Source: JBOZRQ01 sp050789255 (GTDB lineage Bacteria > Bacillota > Sulfobacillia > Symbiobacteriales > Symbiobacteriaceae). Taken from it: DNA of 21,596 nucleotides. The DNA lies in contig JBOZRQ010000038.1 in NCBI GenBank assembly GCA_050789255.1, positions 1-21,596 of the forward strand, read 5' to 3'. The notes under the pieces were generated by a model, which saw only the letters and a list, made by a program, of their open reading frames with translations, made no database searches and was not told the DNA's origin. Position numbers and translations under genes: made by a program. Below, piece after piece: positions 21,105-21,596 of the stretch. Within the stretch, counting starts at the first letter, position 1. Each line of letters opens with the position of its first letter.

Positions 21105-21190
21105 ATTGTTCCTGAGCCTCACGCGCGGAGCCTGAAACCCGCATTCTTTCGTCGTGCTCCTGGCTCTCCGGAACAATTTGAGCGTTTTTT
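21105..21190 (+). other. long branched hairpin followed by a T-run
   Basis: ATTGTTCC (21105-21112) pairs with GGAACAAT (21170-21177). Inside it GAGCC/GGCTC (21114-21118 with 21162-21166) and GGAGC/GCTCC pair. After the structure comes TTGAGCG and six T's (21185-21190). The interrupted long stem and the T-run suggest the 3' part of a small RNA or a terminator. A 66-codon frame crosses it but has no ribosome site. Confidence 0.4.
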
Positions 21191-21252
21191 GGGCTTTCCA
21201 CGCCCCACCCCGATGCGCAAATGTTACGGAGCGCGCTGAGAAAGGCCATATA

Positions 21253-21403
21253 GCCGCGGATGTGCGGATGAACGGATTTCCGGCATCACACGCGGATGAC
21301 TGGGCGAGCTTACCAAGAAAAATATAGAATAAATATTTACCAGGAAGAGCTTGCCAAGTATCAGCGAATGCCTTGAAATCAGCGTCATCAGCGCATCCGC
21401 GGC
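21253..21403. repeat. 151-bp palindromic repeat, second of its kind
   Basis: The termini are a perfect 10-bp inverted repeat GCCGCGGATG / CATCCGCGGC. The arms continue with imperfect symmetry for about 70 bp, made of repeated 8-9-mers (gcggatgt, gcggatga / atcagcgtc, atcagcgc). The centre is A+T-rich (AAATAT / ATATTT). The size and layout match the repeat at 11126-11270, but the arm words differ (cgcggat versus cgcagatta). No coding capacity. Confidence 0.75.
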
Positions 21404-21418
21404 CAAATTATGTATTCC

Positions 21419-21443
21419 GGGCGCCGTCAACATGACGGCGCCC
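21419..21443 (-). other. 10-bp hairpin downstream of the tRNA fragment
   Basis: GGGCGCCGTC-AACAT-GACGGCGCCC, a perfect inverted repeat 12 nt beyond the tRNA-Gly remnant on its 3' side. There is no T-run. It may be the trailer or terminator of the former tRNA. Confidence 0.5.
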
Positions 21444-21455
21444 CCGCTTTCATGT

Positions 21456-21483
21456 TGGAGCGGGTTACGAGATTTGAACTCCT
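21456..21483 (-). pseudogene. truncated tRNA-Gly 3' end
   Basis: On the minus strand AGGAG-TTCAAAT-CTCGT reads as a T-arm (4 of 5 stem pairs intact) and is followed by AACCCGC, discriminator T and CCA. The last ten bases, ACCCGCTCCA, equal the 3' end of the intact tRNA-Gly(CCC) at 977-1050. The next bases upstream (21484 on) do not continue into a variable loop and anticodon arm. So this is a 28-nt tRNA remnant such as is left at an integration site or by an insertion into the T-arm. Confidence 0.6.
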
Positions 21484-21493
21484 TCCGCTCCGA

Positions 21494-21551
21494 AAATGTC
21501 CGAAACTGACCCCTTTCTGTCCGTTCTACTTGAGGTCAGTTCCGGGCATTT
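21494..21551. repeat. 18-bp imperfect inverted repeat beside the tRNA remnant
   Basis: AAATGTCCGAAACTGACC (21494-21511) and GGTCAGTTCCGGGCATTT (21534-21551) match at 16 of 18 positions around a 22-nt spacer. It could be the end of a mobile element or a recombinase site; the window ends too soon to see a partner gene. Confidence 0.6.
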
Positions 21552-21561
21552 ACTCCGCTCG

Positions 21562-21586
21562 CGACTTACGCCTACGGCGTAGGTCG
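21562..21586. other. hairpin at the right edge
   Basis: CGACTTACGCC-TAC-GGCGTAGGTCG, an 11-bp stem with one T/G position. Function unknown; it is 10 nt from the end of the window. Confidence 0.5.
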
Positions 21587-21596
21587 ACATGTTCAA

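Noticed and set aside
21039..21239. 66-codon plus-strand frame in the right-hand gene-free region
   Set aside because: It has no ribosome site, no recognisable motif, and it spans the long hairpin and T-run at 21105-21190. An antisense frame of similar length exists over the same bases.

Overview
The window is GC-rich chromosomal DNA from a bacterium. The T-box leaders on amino-acid genes, a YtxC-type sporulation gene, a SpoIIM-like membrane protein, a YqzL-like small protein, KtrA/KtrB-type potassium transport and abundant GTG/TTG starts together point to a high-GC, endospore-forming Firmicute. A Symbiobacterium-like lineage is my best guess from memory of protein style and GC content; it was not checked against a database.

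Layout, left to right. Almost everything up to 18.76 kb is on the minus strand. Positions 1-1050 hold nine tRNA genes (transcribed Gly-CCC, Lys-CTT, Ala-GGC, Asp-GTC, Ala-CGC, Arg-ACG, Ser-GGA, Pro-GGG, Pro-CGG) with two recognisable promoters and hairpins in nearly every longer spacer. Positions 1214-5396 hold pheS-pheT behind a Phe T-box leader, preceded by a 35-codon YqzL-like gene with its own promoter. Positions 5417-8892 are a tightly coupled operon: ktrA-type subunit, ktrB/trkH channel, second ktrA-type subunit, TrmH-family rRNA methyltransferase. Positions 8996-10413 are infC-rpmI-rplT with an attenuated leader; infC appears to start at AUC. A SpoIIM-like membrane protein follows (10416-11039), then a 145-bp near-perfect palindromic repeat. 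Positions 11282-17268 hold proC behind a Pro T-box and thrS-thrC-thrB behind a Thr T-box. Positions 17271-18758 hold a hotdog thioesterase and ytxC.

The direction then changes. folD (19215-20099, plus strand) is preceded by a sigma-A-like promoter, a sequence matching the ZTP (pfl) riboswitch, and an intrinsic terminator. An MBL-fold hydrolase follows (20163-20978). The last 600 bp hold no convincing gene. They contain a long hairpin followed by a T-run, a second palindromic repeat with the same architecture as the 11.1 kb one, a truncated tRNA-Gly 3' end, and an 18-bp inverted repeat, which suggests the edge of a mobile or integrated segment.

How it works together. Most genes supply translation (tRNAs, PheST, ThrS, IF3, L35, L20, rRNA methylation) or the amino acids that feed it (Thr, Pro), and three of the units sense uncharged tRNA directly. 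The least ordinary features are non-coding: a roughly 90-100 bp two-hairpin repeat lying between the T-box terminator and the start codon of both thrS and proC in opposite orientations, the two palindromic repeats, the hairpins between tRNAs, and the tRNA-Gly remnant at the right edge.
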